A DNA stretch of 64,000 bases from Streptomyces tendae (GTDB taxonomy: Bacteria > Actinomycetota > Actinomycetes > Streptomycetales > Streptomycetaceae): positions 868,001-932,000 of the forward strand of contig NZ_CP043959.1 of the NCBI RefSeq assembly GCF_008632955.1. The letters are read 5' to 3'. This document shows, one piece after another, positions 24,908-34,039 of the stretch (position 1 is its first letter; the number at the start of each line of letters is the position of its first letter). Position numbers and translations under genes: made by a program. The notes beneath the pieces are model-generated. The model was given only the letters and a program-made list of their open reading frames with translations. It had not been told where the DNA came from and searched no databases.

Positions 24908-26031
24908 TGAAGAAGTTCGACAAGGAGCGCGTGCTCCTCGCGGTGGCCGGACCGGTCATCGCGCTCGCCGTGGCCTTCGTGCTGAGCGCGATCGTGCTGA
25001 TCGCCTCCGGCAAGAACCCCGTCGAGCCGTTCGCCCTCATGTTCGAACAGGCCGGGTTCTCGGACGTTCAGGTCCTGATCATCAACCAGGCCTCGATGTA
25101 CTACATCGCGGCCCTCGCGGTGGCCATCGGCTTCCGCATGAACCTGTTCAACATCGGCGTCGACGGCCAGTACCAGCTCGCCGCGATGATGGCCGCCATC
25201 GTCGGCGCGCACGCCGACCTGCCGGCGTTCCTCCAGGTCCCGCTGCTGCTGCTGACCGCCGTGTGCACCGGCGCCTTCTGGGCCGGCATCGCCGGTGTCC
25301 TCAAGGTCACCCGCGGCGTCAGCGAGGTCGTCGCCACGATCATGCTCAACGCGATCGCCACCTCGCTGATCGTCTACATGTGGAAGCCGGACGTCTTCGG
25401 CGTCAAGATCGGCAACAACAGCACCACCGGCGAGATGCACGAGTCCGGCTGGATCCCCGGCATCGACCTCGGCGAGTCCGGCGAGATCTACGGCCTGGTG
25501 ATCCTGGCCGTCCTCCTCGGCATCGGCTACTGGGTCGTCCTCAACCGCACCCGCTTCGGCTTCGACCTGCGCGCCTCCGGCTCCTCCACCTCCGCGGCGG
25601 CCGCCAGCGGCGTCGACCCCAAGCGCATGGTCCTCACCGCCATGCTGCTCTCCGGCGCCATCGCCGGCCTCGCGGGCCTGCCGATCCTGCTCGGCGACTC
25701 GCACACCTACAACCTGAACTTCCCCACCGGCATCGGCTTCCTCGGCATCGGCATCGCCCTGCTCGGCCGCAACAGCCCGGTCGGCATCGTCTTCGCCGCC
25801 CTGCTGTGGGCCTGGCTCGACAAGGCCTCGCCCGAGCTGGACTTCCACGGCTACGACAAGGAGATCGCGGTCATCATGCAGGGCCTGATCGTCCTCTCGG
25901 TGGTCGTCTCCTACGAGGCCGTCCGTGAGTGGGGCCTGCGCCGCCAGCAGCGCCGGGTCGGCGCCGAACTCGCCGCGGGACACGTCCTGGGCGCCGACAA
26001 CAACACCACGAAGGAGGTGGCCGGCCGATGA
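24907..26031 (+). CDS. Nucleoside ABC importer permease 1
   Basis: A 374-residue inner-membrane permease of the BPD_transp_2 family, with about ten hydrophobic segments. Typical loops are FRMNLFNIGVDGQYQLAAMM, GVSEVVATIMLNAIATSL and LRASGSSTSAAAASGVDPKR, the last being the ATPase-coupling region. The ATG shares one base with the ATPase stop. It pairs with the next permease to form the channel; the lipoproteins upstream deliver the substrate. Confidence 0.9.
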   Translation: MKKFDKERVLLAVAGPVIALAVAFVLSAIVLIASGKNPVEPFALMFEQAGFSDVQVLIINQASMYYIAALAVAIGFRMNLFNIGVDGQYQLAAMMAAIVGAHADLPAFLQVPLLLLTAVCTGAFWAGIAGVLKVTRGVSEVVATIMLNAIATSLIVYMWKPDVFGVKIGNNSTTGEMHESGWIPGIDLGESGEIYGLVILAVLLGIGYWVVLNRTRFGFDLRASGSSTSAAAASGVDPKRMVLTAMLLSGAIAGLAGLPILLGDSHTYNLNFPTGIGFLGIGIALLGRNSPVGIVFAALLWAWLDKASPELDFHGYDKEIAVIMQGLIVLSVVVSYEAVREWGLRRQQRRVGAELAAGHVLGADNNTTKEVAGR

Positions 26032-27302
26032 CCGCTCCGACCACAGCGACCGACGTCAACCAGCCGTCGCTGGAGCACGCCCCGCAGACCGGCCGCCGCA
26101 TGTCGCTGCCCGTCCTGATGCTGGTCATCGCCGGAGCCCTGGCCCTGACCTCGATCGTGCGCCTGATCACCGGCGCCGACGGCATCACCAACGTCAGCCA
26201 GATGTCCACCGCGCTCCAGCTCGCCGTGCCGATCGGCCTCGCCGGTCTCGGCGGTCTGTGGGCCGAGCGCGCGGGCGTGGTGAACATCGGCCTCGAAGGC
26301 ATGCTGATCCTGGGCACCTGGTTCGGTGCCTGGGCCGGATTCCAGTGGGGTCCGTGGACCGGCGTCCTCGTCGGCATCGTCGGCGGCTGCCTCGGCGGCC
26401 TGCTGCACGCCATCGTGACCGTCACCTTCAACGTCAACCACATCGTCTCCGGTGTGGCGATCAACATCCTCGCCCTCGGCGCCACCCGCTACCTGGCACC
26501 GCTCGCCTTCGAGGGCCACCAGGGCGGCTCCGCCAAGCAGTCCCCGGCGGTCGAGTCCCTCGGCCACTTCACCGTGCCGGGACTGTCCGACTGGCTGACC
26601 GATCTCAACGCCAAGGGCTGGTTCTTCCTCTCCGACATCGCCGGCCTGCTCGGCGGACTGGTCACCAACGTCTCCTGGCTGACCCTGATCGCCGTCGCGC
26701 TCGTCCCCGCCACCTGGTGGATCCTCTGGCGCACCGCGTTCGGCCTGCGCCTGCGCTCCTGCGGCGAGAACCCGGTGGCCGCCGAGTCCCTCGGCGTGAA
26801 CGTCTACAAGTACAAGTACCTCGCCGTGATCATCTCCGGCGGACTGGCCGGCCTCGGCGGTGTCTTCCTGTCCATCGTGGCCAACCCCTTCTACCTGGAG
26901 GGCCAGACCAGCGGACGCGGCTACATCGGTCTCGCCGCGATGATCTTCGGCAACTGGATGCCGGGCGGCCTCGCCATCGGCGCCGGCCTGTTCGGCTACA
27001 CCGACAGCCTCAACCTGCGCGGCGGCTCCACCAACGTGCACGCCCTGCTGCTGCTCGGCGCGCTGCTCCTGGTGATCGGCGCCATCTGGCTGGCCGTCCG
27101 CAAGAAGTACGTCAACGCGGTGATCACCCTGATGGTCGGCGCCCTCGTCTTCGCCTGGTACGCCGGCACCAACGAGGTCCCGAGCCAGGTCGTCGCCGCC
27201 ACGCCGTACGTCATCACCCTGGTCGTCCTCGCCCTGTCCGCCCAGCGGCTGCGCATGCCGAAGGCGGACGGCATGCCGTACCGGAAGGGACAGGGCAAGT
27301 GA
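26028..27302 (+). CDS. Nucleoside ABC importer permease 2
   Basis: A 424-residue membrane permease of the same family: WAERAGVVNIGLEGMLILG, VNHIVSGVAINILALG, RSCGENPVAAESLGVNVYKY (coupling loop) and SGRGYIGLAAMIFGNWMPGG. The ATGA overlap with permease 1 and AGGAGG about 8 nt upstream set the start. It overlaps the cytidine deaminase start by 4 nt. Uptake and the first catabolic step are thus translated from one message. Confidence 0.9.
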   Translation: MTAPTTATDVNQPSLEHAPQTGRRMSLPVLMLVIAGALALTSIVRLITGADGITNVSQMSTALQLAVPIGLAGLGGLWAERAGVVNIGLEGMLILGTWFGAWAGFQWGPWTGVLVGIVGGCLGGLLHAIVTVTFNVNHIVSGVAINILALGATRYLAPLAFEGHQGGSAKQSPAVESLGHFTVPGLSDWLTDLNAKGWFFLSDIAGLLGGLVTNVSWLTLIAVALVPATWWILWRTAFGLRLRSCGENPVAAESLGVNVYKYKYLAVIISGGLAGLGGVFLSIVANPFYLEGQTSGRGYIGLAAMIFGNWMPGGLAIGAGLFGYTDSLNLRGGSTNVHALLLLGALLLVIGAIWLAVRKKYVNAVITLMVGALVFAWYAGTNEVPSQVVAATPYVITLVVLALSAQRLRMPKADGMPYRKGQGK

Positions 27303-27700
27303 CCGGGGCCGACGACGCCGGCTGGGAGACGCTGCGCGCGGCGGCGCGGGACGCCATGTCCCACGCCTACGCCCCCTACTCGGGGTACCCGGTCGGCGCC
27401 GCGGCCCGCGTCGACGACGGACGCACGGTCACCGGCTGCAACGTCGAGAACGCCTCGTACGGCATCGGACTGTGCGCCGAGTGCGGGCTGGTCTCGGAGC
27501 TGCAGCGCACCGGGGGCGGCCGGCTCACGCACTTCACGTGCGTGGACGGCGGCGGCGAGGTCCTCGTCCCGTGCGGCCGCTGCCGGCAGCTGCTGTACGA
27601 GTTCGGCGGACCCGGACTGCTGCTGGAGACGCCCGCGGGCATCCTGCCCCTGTCGGAGATGCTGCCCCAGGCCTTCGGCCCCCAGCACCTCACCAAGTAA
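27299..27700 (+). CDS. cdd: Cytidine deaminase
   Basis: A 133-residue homotetrameric-type cytidine deaminase converting cytidine and deoxycytidine to uridine and deoxyuridine. Zinc ligands and the catalytic Glu lie in CAEC (LCAECGLVSEL) and PCGRC. The substrate loop GCNVENASYG is present. GTGA overlaps the stop of permease 2, so it is the fifth step of a coupled importer-deaminase operon. Thymidine phosphorylase follows after an intercistronic hairpin. Confidence 0.95.
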   Translation: MTGADDAGWETLRAAARDAMSHAYAPYSGYPVGAAARVDDGRTVTGCNVENASYGIGLCAECGLVSELQRTGGGRLTHFTCVDGGGEVLVPCGRCRQLLYEFGGPGLLLETPAGILPLSEMLPQAFGPQHLTK

Positions 27701-27708
27701 CTCCCGTG

Positions 27709-27761
27709 CGGCCCCTCCGGACGCCGCCCGGCACACCGGGCGGCGTCGAACGGAGGGGCCG
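27709..27761 (+). terminator. Intercistronic stem-loop between cdd and deoA
   Basis: Two stacked stems: 27709-27719 with 27751-27761 (11 bp) and 27720-27731 with 27736-27747 (12 bp), joined by a GAA bulge, with a CACA loop. It has no U-tract. Lying inside an apparent operon, it may act as partial terminator or 3'-end stabiliser that sets deoA below cdd. Confidence 0.65.
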
Positions 27762-27792
27762 TGCTCTTCGCACCCCGGAAGGAACGCCAGCC

Positions 27793-29073
27793 ATGGCCAT
27801 GGACGCCATCTCCGTCATCCGCACCAAGCGGGACCGCGGCGAACTCACCGACGAGCAGATCGACTGGGTCATCGACGCGTACACCCGCGGGGAGGTGGCC
27901 GACGAGCAGATGTCGGCCCTCGCCATGGCGATCCTGCTCAACGGCATGGACCGGCGCGAGATCGCCCGCTGGACCGCCGCGATGATCGCCTCCGGCGAGC
28001 GCATGGACTTCTCGTCCCTGTCCCGCCCCACCGCCGACAAGCACTCCACCGGCGGCGTCGGCGACAAGATCACCCTTCCGCTGGCGCCCCTCGTCGCCGC
28101 CTGCGGCGCCGCCGTCCCGCAGCTCTCCGGCCGGGGCCTCGGCCACACCGGCGGCACCCTCGACAAGCTGGAGTCGATCCCCGGCTGGCGCGCCCTGCTC
28201 TCCAACGAGGAGATGCTGTCCGTGCTGGACGGCGTCGGCGCGGTGATCTGCGCGGCGGGCGACGGTCTCGCCCCCGCCGACAAGAAGCTCTACGCCCTGC
28301 GTGACGTCACCGGCACCGTCGAGGCGATCCCGCTGATCGCCTCGTCGATCATGTCGAAGAAGATCGCCGAGGGTACCGGCTCGCTGGTTCTGGACGTCAA
28401 GGTCGGTTCCGGCGCCTTCATGAAGACGGTCGAGGACGCCCGCGAGCTGGCCTCGACCATGGTGGGCCTCGGCACCGACTCCGGCGTGAAGACGGTCGCC
28501 CTGCTCACCGACATGTCCACCCCGCTCGGCCTCACCGCCGGCAACGCGCTTGAGGTCCGCGAGTCCGTCGAGGTCCTCGCGGGCGGCGGCCCGGCGGACG
28601 TCGTCGAGCTGACGATCGCGCTGGCCCGGGAAATGCTGGAGGCGGCCGGCATCCGTGACGCCGACCCGGCGAAGGCCCTCGCCGACGGCTCCGCGATGGA
28701 CGTCTGGCGCCGCATGATCAGCGCCCAGGGCGGCGACCCGGACGCCGCACTCCCGGTGGCCCGCGAGCAGCACGTCGTCAAGGCTCCGTCCTCCGGCGTC
28801 CTGACCCGCCTGGACGCCTACGACGTCGGCGTCGCCGCCTGGCGCCTGGGCGCCGGCCGTGCCCGCAAGGAGGACCCGGTACAGGCGGGCGCGGGCGTGG
28901 AGATGCACGCCAAGCCCGGCGACCGCGTGACCGAGGGCCAGCCGCTCCTCACCCTCCACACCGACACCCCGGACCGCTTCGACTACGCGCTCCAGTCCCT
29001 GGAGGGCTCCTTCGACATCGGCTCCGGCGGGGACTTCACCGCCACGCCGGTGGTCCTGGAACGCATCGCCTGA
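27793..29073 (+). CDS. deoA: Thymidine phosphorylase
   Basis: A 426-residue pyrimidine-nucleoside phosphorylase. The signature KHSTGGVGDKITLPLAPLVA is intact, as are SGRGLGHTGGTLDKLE and the phosphate-binding KVGSGAFMK. It cleaves thymidine (and probably deoxyuridine from the cdd product) to base and deoxyribose-1-phosphate. AAGGA lies about 9 nt before the ATG. Thirty-odd bases earlier ends the stem-loop that separates it from cdd. No operator copy is found directly upstream, so it should depend on the importer promoter or a weak internal one. Confidence 0.93.
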   Translation: MAMDAISVIRTKRDRGELTDEQIDWVIDAYTRGEVADEQMSALAMAILLNGMDRREIARWTAAMIASGERMDFSSLSRPTADKHSTGGVGDKITLPLAPLVAACGAAVPQLSGRGLGHTGGTLDKLESIPGWRALLSNEEMLSVLDGVGAVICAAGDGLAPADKKLYALRDVTGTVEAIPLIASSIMSKKIAEGTGSLVLDVKVGSGAFMKTVEDARELASTMVGLGTDSGVKTVALLTDMSTPLGLTAGNALEVRESVEVLAGGGPADVVELTIALAREMLEAAGIRDADPAKALADGSAMDVWRRMISAQGGDPDAALPVAREQHVVKAPSSGVLTRLDAYDVGVAAWRLGAGRARKEDPVQAGAGVEMHAKPGDRVTEGQPLLTLHTDTPDRFDYALQSLEGSFDIGSGGDFTATPVVLERIA

Positions 29074-29095
29074 CCAGGACTTCTCCCTTCCGGGT

Positions 29096-29129
29096 GAACG
29101 GGACCGGTGGACCCCCGCCGGTCCCGTTC
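29096..29129. terminator. Bidirectional hairpin after deoA
   Basis: A 12-bp perfect stem (29096-29107 with 29118-29129), 10-nt loop, between the converging deoA and AEC transporter genes. Confidence 0.7.
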
Positions 29130-29163
29130 GCCGTGTCCGGCGGGTGCGTGGGGCCGGCCCGGC

Positions 29164-30081
29164 TCAGCCCAGCACCGCCGCCACCGCCACCAGGACGGGG
29201 ACCGAGAGCGCCGTCGAGACGAGGATGGTCTCGCGGGCCAGGCGTTCGCCGACGCCGTAGCTGCTCGCGTAGGTGTAGAGGTTCTGGGCGGCCGGGAGCG
29301 CCGAGGTCACCACCACGTCCAGCAGGTGCGCCCGCGCAGGCCGAACACCCCCACCCCAGCGCCAGGCGGCCAGCGGCTGGCCCACCGCCTTGAGCCCCAC
29401 GGCCAGGAGCACGGCCCCCCGGTCGCCTCCACGCAGCGGCAGGGTGCTGCCCCGCAGCGAGATGCCGAACGCGAGCAGCACGGCGGGGACGGCCATGTTG
29501 CCGATCAGCTGCACCGGGTCCCACACCGGTCCAGGTATCTCCACCCCGGCCGCCGACACCGCCACCCCCGCCAGCGACCCCAGCGCGATCGGATTGCGCA
29601 GCGGGGTCAGCAGCCGGCGCCACAGGGGCAGCTTCCCGCCCGCCGTCGACAGGTCCAGGATCGTCAGCGCGACCGGCGTGACCCCGACCAGCTGGAACAG
29701 CAGCACCGGCGCCACCAGCGAGGCGTCCCCCAGCACGTACACGGCGATGGGGATGCCCAGGTTGCCGGAGTTGACGTAGCTGGAGCACAGGGCGCCGACG
29801 GTGGTGCGGCCCACGCCCCAGCCGCGGGCCACGCCCACCGCCACGAAGACACCCGCCACGGCCGCCGTGCTCAGCGCGGTGACCAGCAGGCGGCCGGAGA
29901 ACACCACCGACAGGTCGGCGCGGGCGAGCGTCGTGAACAAAAGCGCCGGGGACGCCACGTGGAACGCCAGCTTGGTCAGGACCTCACGGCCCTGCGCGCC
30001 CAGATCGCCCCGGCGGCCGATGAGGTAGCCGACGCCGATGACGACGGCGATCACCAGGAACCCGCTCAGCACCCCCTGCAC
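29164..30081 (-). CDS. AEC family transporter (auxin efflux carrier-like)
   Basis: A 305-residue membrane protein with about ten hydrophobic helices in two halves. It begins VQGVLSGFLVIAVVIGVGYL; NSGNLGIPIAVYVLG and LPAAQNLYTYASSYG are the half-site motifs of the AEC family (PF03547). Bacterial members export or import organic acids such as malate; no substrate can be assigned. GTG 30081 has AGGGGGAG about 7 nt upstream. It is divergent from the STAS-domain gene. Confidence 0.82.
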   Translation of the reverse strand: MQGVLSGFLVIAVVIGVGYLIGRRGDLGAQGREVLTKLAFHVASPALLFTTLARADLSVVFSGRLLVTALSTAAVAGVFVAVGVARGWGVGRTTVGALCSSYVNSGNLGIPIAVYVLGDASLVAPVLLFQLVGVTPVALTILDLSTAGGKLPLWRRLLTPLRNPIALGSLAGVAVSAAGVEIPGPVWDPVQLIGNMAVPAVLLAFGISLRGSTLPLRGGDRGAVLLAVGLKAVGQPLAAWRWGGGVRPARAHLLDVVVTSALPAAQNLYTYASSYGVGERLARETILVSTALSVPVLVAVAAVLG

Positions 30082-30243
30082 GGCGGCTCCCCCTGGCGGT
30101 GAAGGGCACCGGACACCAGGGGCGGCGATGATCTGTGGCGCATACAGCCAACCCTCCGGGGGAGGCCGTGCCCAGGTCAATGTGATCCTCGGCGCCACGC
30201 GATGAGTTACCGGTGTGCCGCCGGTCTACCGCTCGTGGACGCC

Positions 30244-30591
30244 ATGACACCGCCCGTACTCGTGCTCAGCGGCCCCCTCACCATGGACGAGGTGAGCGGG
30301 CCGTGCGAGGCGCTGCGCGCTCTGCTGGACGGCGGGGGGCGAGGCGCCGTGGTGGTGTGCGACGTGGCCGGGCTGGGGCCGCCGGGCCTGGCCGCCGTCA
30401 ACCTGCTGGCCCGGCTGCAGCTCACGGCCCGCCGGGCCGGCGGGCGGATACGGCTGCGGGACCCCTCCCCGGCGCTATGCGCCCTGCTCGACCTCGTCGG
30501 TCTCCGCTTCGAGACGGAGGGGCAGCCCGAACAGCGGGAACCACCGCTGGGTGTCCAGGAAGCAGTGGAACCCGGTGATCCGGCCGTCTGA
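30244..30591 (+). CDS. STAS-domain protein overlapping a sigma factor gene in antisense
   Basis: A 115-residue protein with an anti-anti-sigma (STAS) fold: VLVLSGPLTMDEVSGPCEAL, VVVCDVAGLGPPGLAAVNLLARLQ and RIRLRDPSPALCALLDLVGL. The usual phosphorylatable Ser of DxSG is replaced by GLGPPG, so it may not be switched by a kinase. The acidic, Gln-rich tail (EGQPEQREPPLGVQEAVE) is encoded opposite the last 39 codons of the convergent sigma factor gene. I recall similar tails on such proteins in other Streptomyces. The start is uncertain: ATG 30202 would add 14 residues. Confidence 0.65.
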   Translation: MTPPVLVLSGPLTMDEVSGPCEALRALLDGGGRGAVVVCDVAGLGPPGLAAVNLLARLQLTARRAGGRIRLRDPSPALCALLDLVGLRFETEGQPEQREPPLGVQEAVEPGDPAV

Positions 30592-31488
30592 GATCTCCAG
30601 CGCCTGGATCGCCCACGGGGCGAAGCCGCCGTTCTCGGGGTCGGGCTTGTACTGCGCGAACCCGGGCAGGCCGTTGACCTGCACCGGCACCAGCCGGGAG
30701 CCGGCGCACGGGGCGCCCAGCGTCGTGATGAAGCCGGTGATGTCGCCGGCGCCGGTCAGCCACAGGTCGAACGGCGGCATCGTCATGATGGCGTCCTCGT
30801 GCAGCAGCTCGGTCAGCGCCGACATGTCGTACCCCTCGAAGGCGGCGACATAGCGGTCGAGCAGCTTCTTCTGGTCCTCGTCCAGCGGGTCGGAGACCGC
30901 CGCGTCCTCGCCCGGCTGCCTGCGCTCGGCCAGCGTGGCCCGGGCGCGCTGCAGGGCGCTGTTGACCGACGCGACCGACGTGCCGAGCAGCTCGGCGACC
31001 TCGCTCGCCTTCCAGGCCAGCACCTCGCGCAGGATCAGCACCGCCCGCTGCTTGGCGGGCAGCTGCTGGAGCGCCGCCATGAACGCGAGCCGCACGGACT
31101 CCTTGGCGACCGCGGCCTCCGCCGGGTCGGCGGGCGTGGGCAGCACCCGGTTGTCCGGCATCGGCTCCAGCCAGGTGTGGTCGGGGCGGGGCGAGAGGGC
31201 GGCCCGCGCGAGCGGCGTGGACTCCGTGAGGTCCATCGGGCGGGCGCGCTTGTTGCCCGCGGACAGCATGTCCAGGCAGACGTTCGTCGCGATGCGGTAG
31301 AGCCAGGAGCGGAGGCTGGAACGGCCCTCGAACTTGTCGAGGCTGCGCCAGGCGCGGATCATCGTGTCCTGCACCGCGTCCTCGGCCTCGAAGGACGAGC
31401 CGAGCATCCGGTAGCAGTATCCGGTCAGCTCGACCCGGTACTGCTCGAGCGTGGCGTCCAGGTCCGTCGTCGCCGTGCCGTTCGTCAT
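30475..31488 (-). CDS. ECF sigma factor with C-terminal SnoaL-like domain
   Basis: A 337-residue sigma factor. Region 2 lies at about 10-85 (YCYRMLGSSFEAEDAVQDTM, RSWLYRIATNVCLDML). Region 4 is at about 140-190 (LQQLPAKQRAVLILREVLAW, VAELLGTSVASVNSALQRAR). The rest, ~200-330, is a SnoaL-like alpha+beta domain (LLDRYVAAFEGYDMSALTEL, ITGFHCFLDTQRWFPLFGLP). This layout is typical of ECF groups that lack a separate anti-sigma factor; the extra domain adjusts activity, perhaps by binding a small molecule. The ribosome-binding site is weak. Its 3' end overlaps the convergent STAS gene by 117 bp. Confidence 0.87.
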   Translation of the reverse strand: MTNGTATTDLDATLEQYRVELTGYCYRMLGSSFEAEDAVQDTMIRAWRSLDKFEGRSSLRSWLYRIATNVCLDMLSAGNKRARPMDLTESTPLARAALSPRPDHTWLEPMPDNRVLPTPADPAEAAVAKESVRLAFMAALQQLPAKQRAVLILREVLAWKASEVAELLGTSVASVNSALQRARATLAERRQPGEDAAVSDPLDEDQKKLLDRYVAAFEGYDMSALTELLHEDAIMTMPPFDLWLTGAGDITGFITTLGAPCAGSRLVPVQVNGLPGFAQYKPDPENGGFAPWAIQALEISDGRITGFHCFLDTQRWFPLFGLPLRLEAETDEVEQGA

Positions 31489-31615
31489 CGTCCACCCACC
31501 CCATGTGGCCTTTTCGTGGCGCCCCGTCGCACCACCACTCCGGAAGCTACCGCAGCCCACTGACAACGGCCCCCCGAGTGAGCTAATCCGCAGGTCAAAG
31601 GGGGCGGGCGAACCC

Positions 31616-31674
31616 GGTCGTGCGCGGCTCGGACGGGCCACGGACGAACGGGTCGTGCGCGGCCCGGACGGGCC
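31616..31674. repeat. 24-bp direct repeat
   Basis: Two copies, 31616-31639 and 31651-31674, one mismatch apart, 35 bp centre to centre. They lie in the 187-bp gap between the sigma factor start and the end of the MFS gene, the second copy touching the MFS stop. Confidence 0.7.
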
Positions 31675-31675
31675 G

Positions 31676-32959
31676 TCAGGCGGGCTGGACCTCCGCCGCG
31701 CGGGCCGCCGCCCGGGTCCCGGCCAGGGTGATCGCCGCGACGCCCGCCACCGCGACCAGCCCGACCGCCACCGTCCCGGCCCAGCCGCCCGCGTGGAAGG
31801 CCAGCGCCCCCACCGTGCTGCCGGCGCTCGACCCGATGTAGTACGCGGACTGGTACAGCGCCGCCGCCTGCGCCCGGCCCTCCGTCGCGGTCCTGCCCAC
31901 CGCCGACGACGCCACCGCGTGCCCCGCGAAGAACCCGGCCGTGATCAGCACCAGACCCAGCAGCACCAGCGGCAGCGACCCGGCCAGCGACAGCAGCAGC
32001 CCGGCCGCGGTGGTCCCGCCGCCCGCGTAGAGGGCGCCCCGGCGGCCCAGCCGGCCCACGAGCCGTCCGGCCGCGGAGGCCGACACCGTGCCCACCAGGT
32101 ACACCAGGAACACCGATCCGGCGACACCCTGCGGCAGCGAGAACGGCGCCTCGGTCAGCCGGTACCCGATGACCGTGTACACGCCCCCGAACACCGTCAT
32201 GAACAGCGCGCCGATCGCGAACAGCCGCCGCAGCAGCGGGTTCGCCAGGTGACGGCGGACCGTGCCGGCCAGCACGCGCGGCGCGAGCGAGCCCGGCGTG
32301 AAGTGCCGCGGCACCGGCAGCAGCAGCCGGAAGGCCACCGCGCAGGCCACCGCGACCAGCCCGATCACCGCCACCGCGACGCGCCAGCCCCACTCCTGCG
32401 CCACCCAGCCGGTGATCACCCGGCCGCTCATCCCGCCGACGCTGTTGCCGGCCACGAACAGCCCGATCGCCGTCACCAGCGCCTTCGGCGTGACCTCCTC
32501 CGCGAGGTACGCCGTCGCCGAGGCGGGCAGCCCGGCCAGCGCCGCGCCCTGCAGCGCCCGCAGCGCCACCAGCGCCCCGAGCGACGGCGCGAACGGCACC
32601 AGCAGCCCCAGGGTCACCGCGACGGCCAGCGAGGCCGTCATGACCGTGCGCCGCCCGAACCGCTCGGACAGGGCGCTCATCGGCAGCACGAACAGCGCCA
32701 GACCACCGGTCGCCGCCGACACCGTCCAGCTCGCGTCGCTCGCGCTGACCGCGAAGTCACCGGAGACCAGCGGCAGCAGGGCCTGGGTGGAGTAGAGGAG
32801 CGCGAAGGTCGCGACGCCTGCGAGGAACAGGGCGAGACTCATCCGGCGGTAACCGGGACCGCCCGGGGACATCCGGGTCTCCTCGGCGGACGGCTGGGCG
32901 GCGGGGAGGGGGGCGACGGCGTCCACACGGGTGGACGCCCCGGTACTGGCGGGAGTCAT
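31676..32959 (-). CDS. MFS transporter
   Basis: A 427-residue, twelve-helix major facilitator protein. The cytoplasmic loop 2-3 motif reads MSALSERFGRRTVM and the repeat of it GRLVGRLGRRGALY. The first helix follows a ~30-residue hydrophilic N-terminus. It resembles YnfM/arabinose-efflux-type exporters. The gene is divergent from a LysR regulator with only 63 bp between starts, the standard arrangement for a regulator-controlled exporter. The substrate is unknown. Confidence 0.85.
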   Translation of the reverse strand: MTPASTGASTRVDAVAPLPAAQPSAEETRMSPGGPGYRRMSLALFLAGVATFALLYSTQALLPLVSGDFAVSASDASWTVSAATGGLALFVLPMSALSERFGRRTVMTASLAVAVTLGLLVPFAPSLGALVALRALQGAALAGLPASATAYLAEEVTPKALVTAIGLFVAGNSVGGMSGRVITGWVAQEWGWRVAVAVIGLVAVACAVAFRLLLPVPRHFTPGSLAPRVLAGTVRRHLANPLLRRLFAIGALFMTVFGGVYTVIGYRLTEAPFSLPQGVAGSVFLVYLVGTVSASAAGRLVGRLGRRGALYAGGGTTAAGLLLSLAGSLPLVLLGLVLITAGFFAGHAVASSAVGRTATEGRAQAAALYQSAYYIGSSAGSTVGALAFHAGGWAGTVAVGLVAVAGVAAITLAGTRAAARAAEVQPA

Positions 32960-33022
32960 GCCTCGAACGTACGGAGGTCTCCGCTCATCCGTCCAATGCA
33001 TGGAATCGCCATAATCGTTCCC
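32960..33022. promoter_or_regulatory. MFS/LysR divergent promoter with LysR-type site
   Basis: An imperfect palindrome centred on ATGCAT (32996-33001, flanked CCA..TGG) has the T-N11-A character of LysR sites. CATAAT at 33010-33015 ends 7 nt before the lysR ATG, suggesting a leaderless start. Confidence 0.55.
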
Positions 33023-33985
33023 ATGGAGCATCAGCGGAGGTCGGACGGTCGCCTGTCACAGTCCGGTGACACACGAGACAGAGAAGAGATGGCCCGGGTG
33101 CTCGCGCCCCGCCTCGCCCACTTCGCCGGGGTGGCCCGCACCGAGCACGTCACCCGGGCCGCCCAGGAGATGCAGGTGCCGCAGTCCACCCTCTCCCGCG
33201 CGCTGGTCCGCCTCGAGGAGGACCTGGGCGTCGACCTGTTCGCCCGGCACGGCCGCACCGTCTCCCTCACCCCCGCGGGCCGTACCTTCTTCGCCTCCGT
33301 CGAGCGCGCGCTGGACGAGATCGGACGCGCCGCCGAGGAGGTCCGCGCCGACGCCGACCCGGCCACCGGCAAGGTCGCCTTCGGCTTCCTGCACACCATG
33401 GGCGCCGAGACCGTGCCGGGACTGCTGCACGCCTTCCGCGCCGACCATCCGCGCATCCGCTTCAGCCTGGTCCAGAACCACGGCGAGGCGATGCTGGAGG
33501 GCCTGCGCGCGGGCGAGCTGGACCTGTGCCTGACCTCGCCGGTGCCGGAGGCCCCCGACCTCGTCGCGCGCCGTCTCGACGAGCAGAAGCTGCGCCTGGT
33601 CGTCCCCGCCGACCACCGCCTCGCGGGCCGCCGCCGGGTCCGTCTCGCGGAGGCCGCCGACGAGACGTTCGTGACCCTGGAACCCGGCTACGGGCTGCGC
33701 CGCATCACCGACGACCTGTGCGCTAGGGCCGGTTTCGCCCCGCGCGTCGCCTTCGAGGGCGAGGAGGCCGAGACCCTGCGCGGCCTGGTCGCGGCCGGCC
33801 TGGGCGTCGCCCTGCTGCCCCCGCCCCCGTTCCCCCGCCCCGGAGTGGTGGAGCTGACGGTGACGGCCCCCCGGGCGGCCCGTGAGATCGGCGTGGCCTG
33901 GCTGGCGGGCCGCCCGGACACGCCCCCGGTGGCGGCGTTCAAGAGGTTCCTGCTGTCGAGGCGGGGGAGCCTGCTGCCGGGGTGA
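33023..33985 (+). CDS. LysR family transcriptional regulator
   Basis: A 320-residue LysR regulator. The winged helix-turn-helix is at about residues 28-85 (LAHFAGVARTEHVTRAAQEM, VPQSTLSRALVRLEEDLGVD, LFARHGRTVSLTPAGRTFFA). The periplasmic-binding-like effector domain follows (GKVAFGFLHTMGAETVPGLL ... ETLRGLVAAGLGVALLP). It probably controls the divergent MFS transporter and itself. An ~25-residue N-terminal extension precedes the HTH, set by the leaderless-looking ATG. Confidence 0.88.
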   Translation: MEHQRRSDGRLSQSGDTRDREEMARVLAPRLAHFAGVARTEHVTRAAQEMQVPQSTLSRALVRLEEDLGVDLFARHGRTVSLTPAGRTFFASVERALDEIGRAAEEVRADADPATGKVAFGFLHTMGAETVPGLLHAFRADHPRIRFSLVQNHGEAMLEGLRAGELDLCLTSPVPEAPDLVARRLDEQKLRLVVPADHRLAGRRRVRLAEAADETFVTLEPGYGLRRITDDLCARAGFAPRVAFEGEEAETLRGLVAAGLGVALLPPPPFPRPGVVELTVTAPRAAREIGVAWLAGRPDTPPVAAFKRFLLSRRGSLLPG

Positions 33986-34039
33986 CCGCGGACCCGTGCC
34001 CGCGGCCCGTGGGGCAACGGAGCCGTACGCGTCCGCCCC

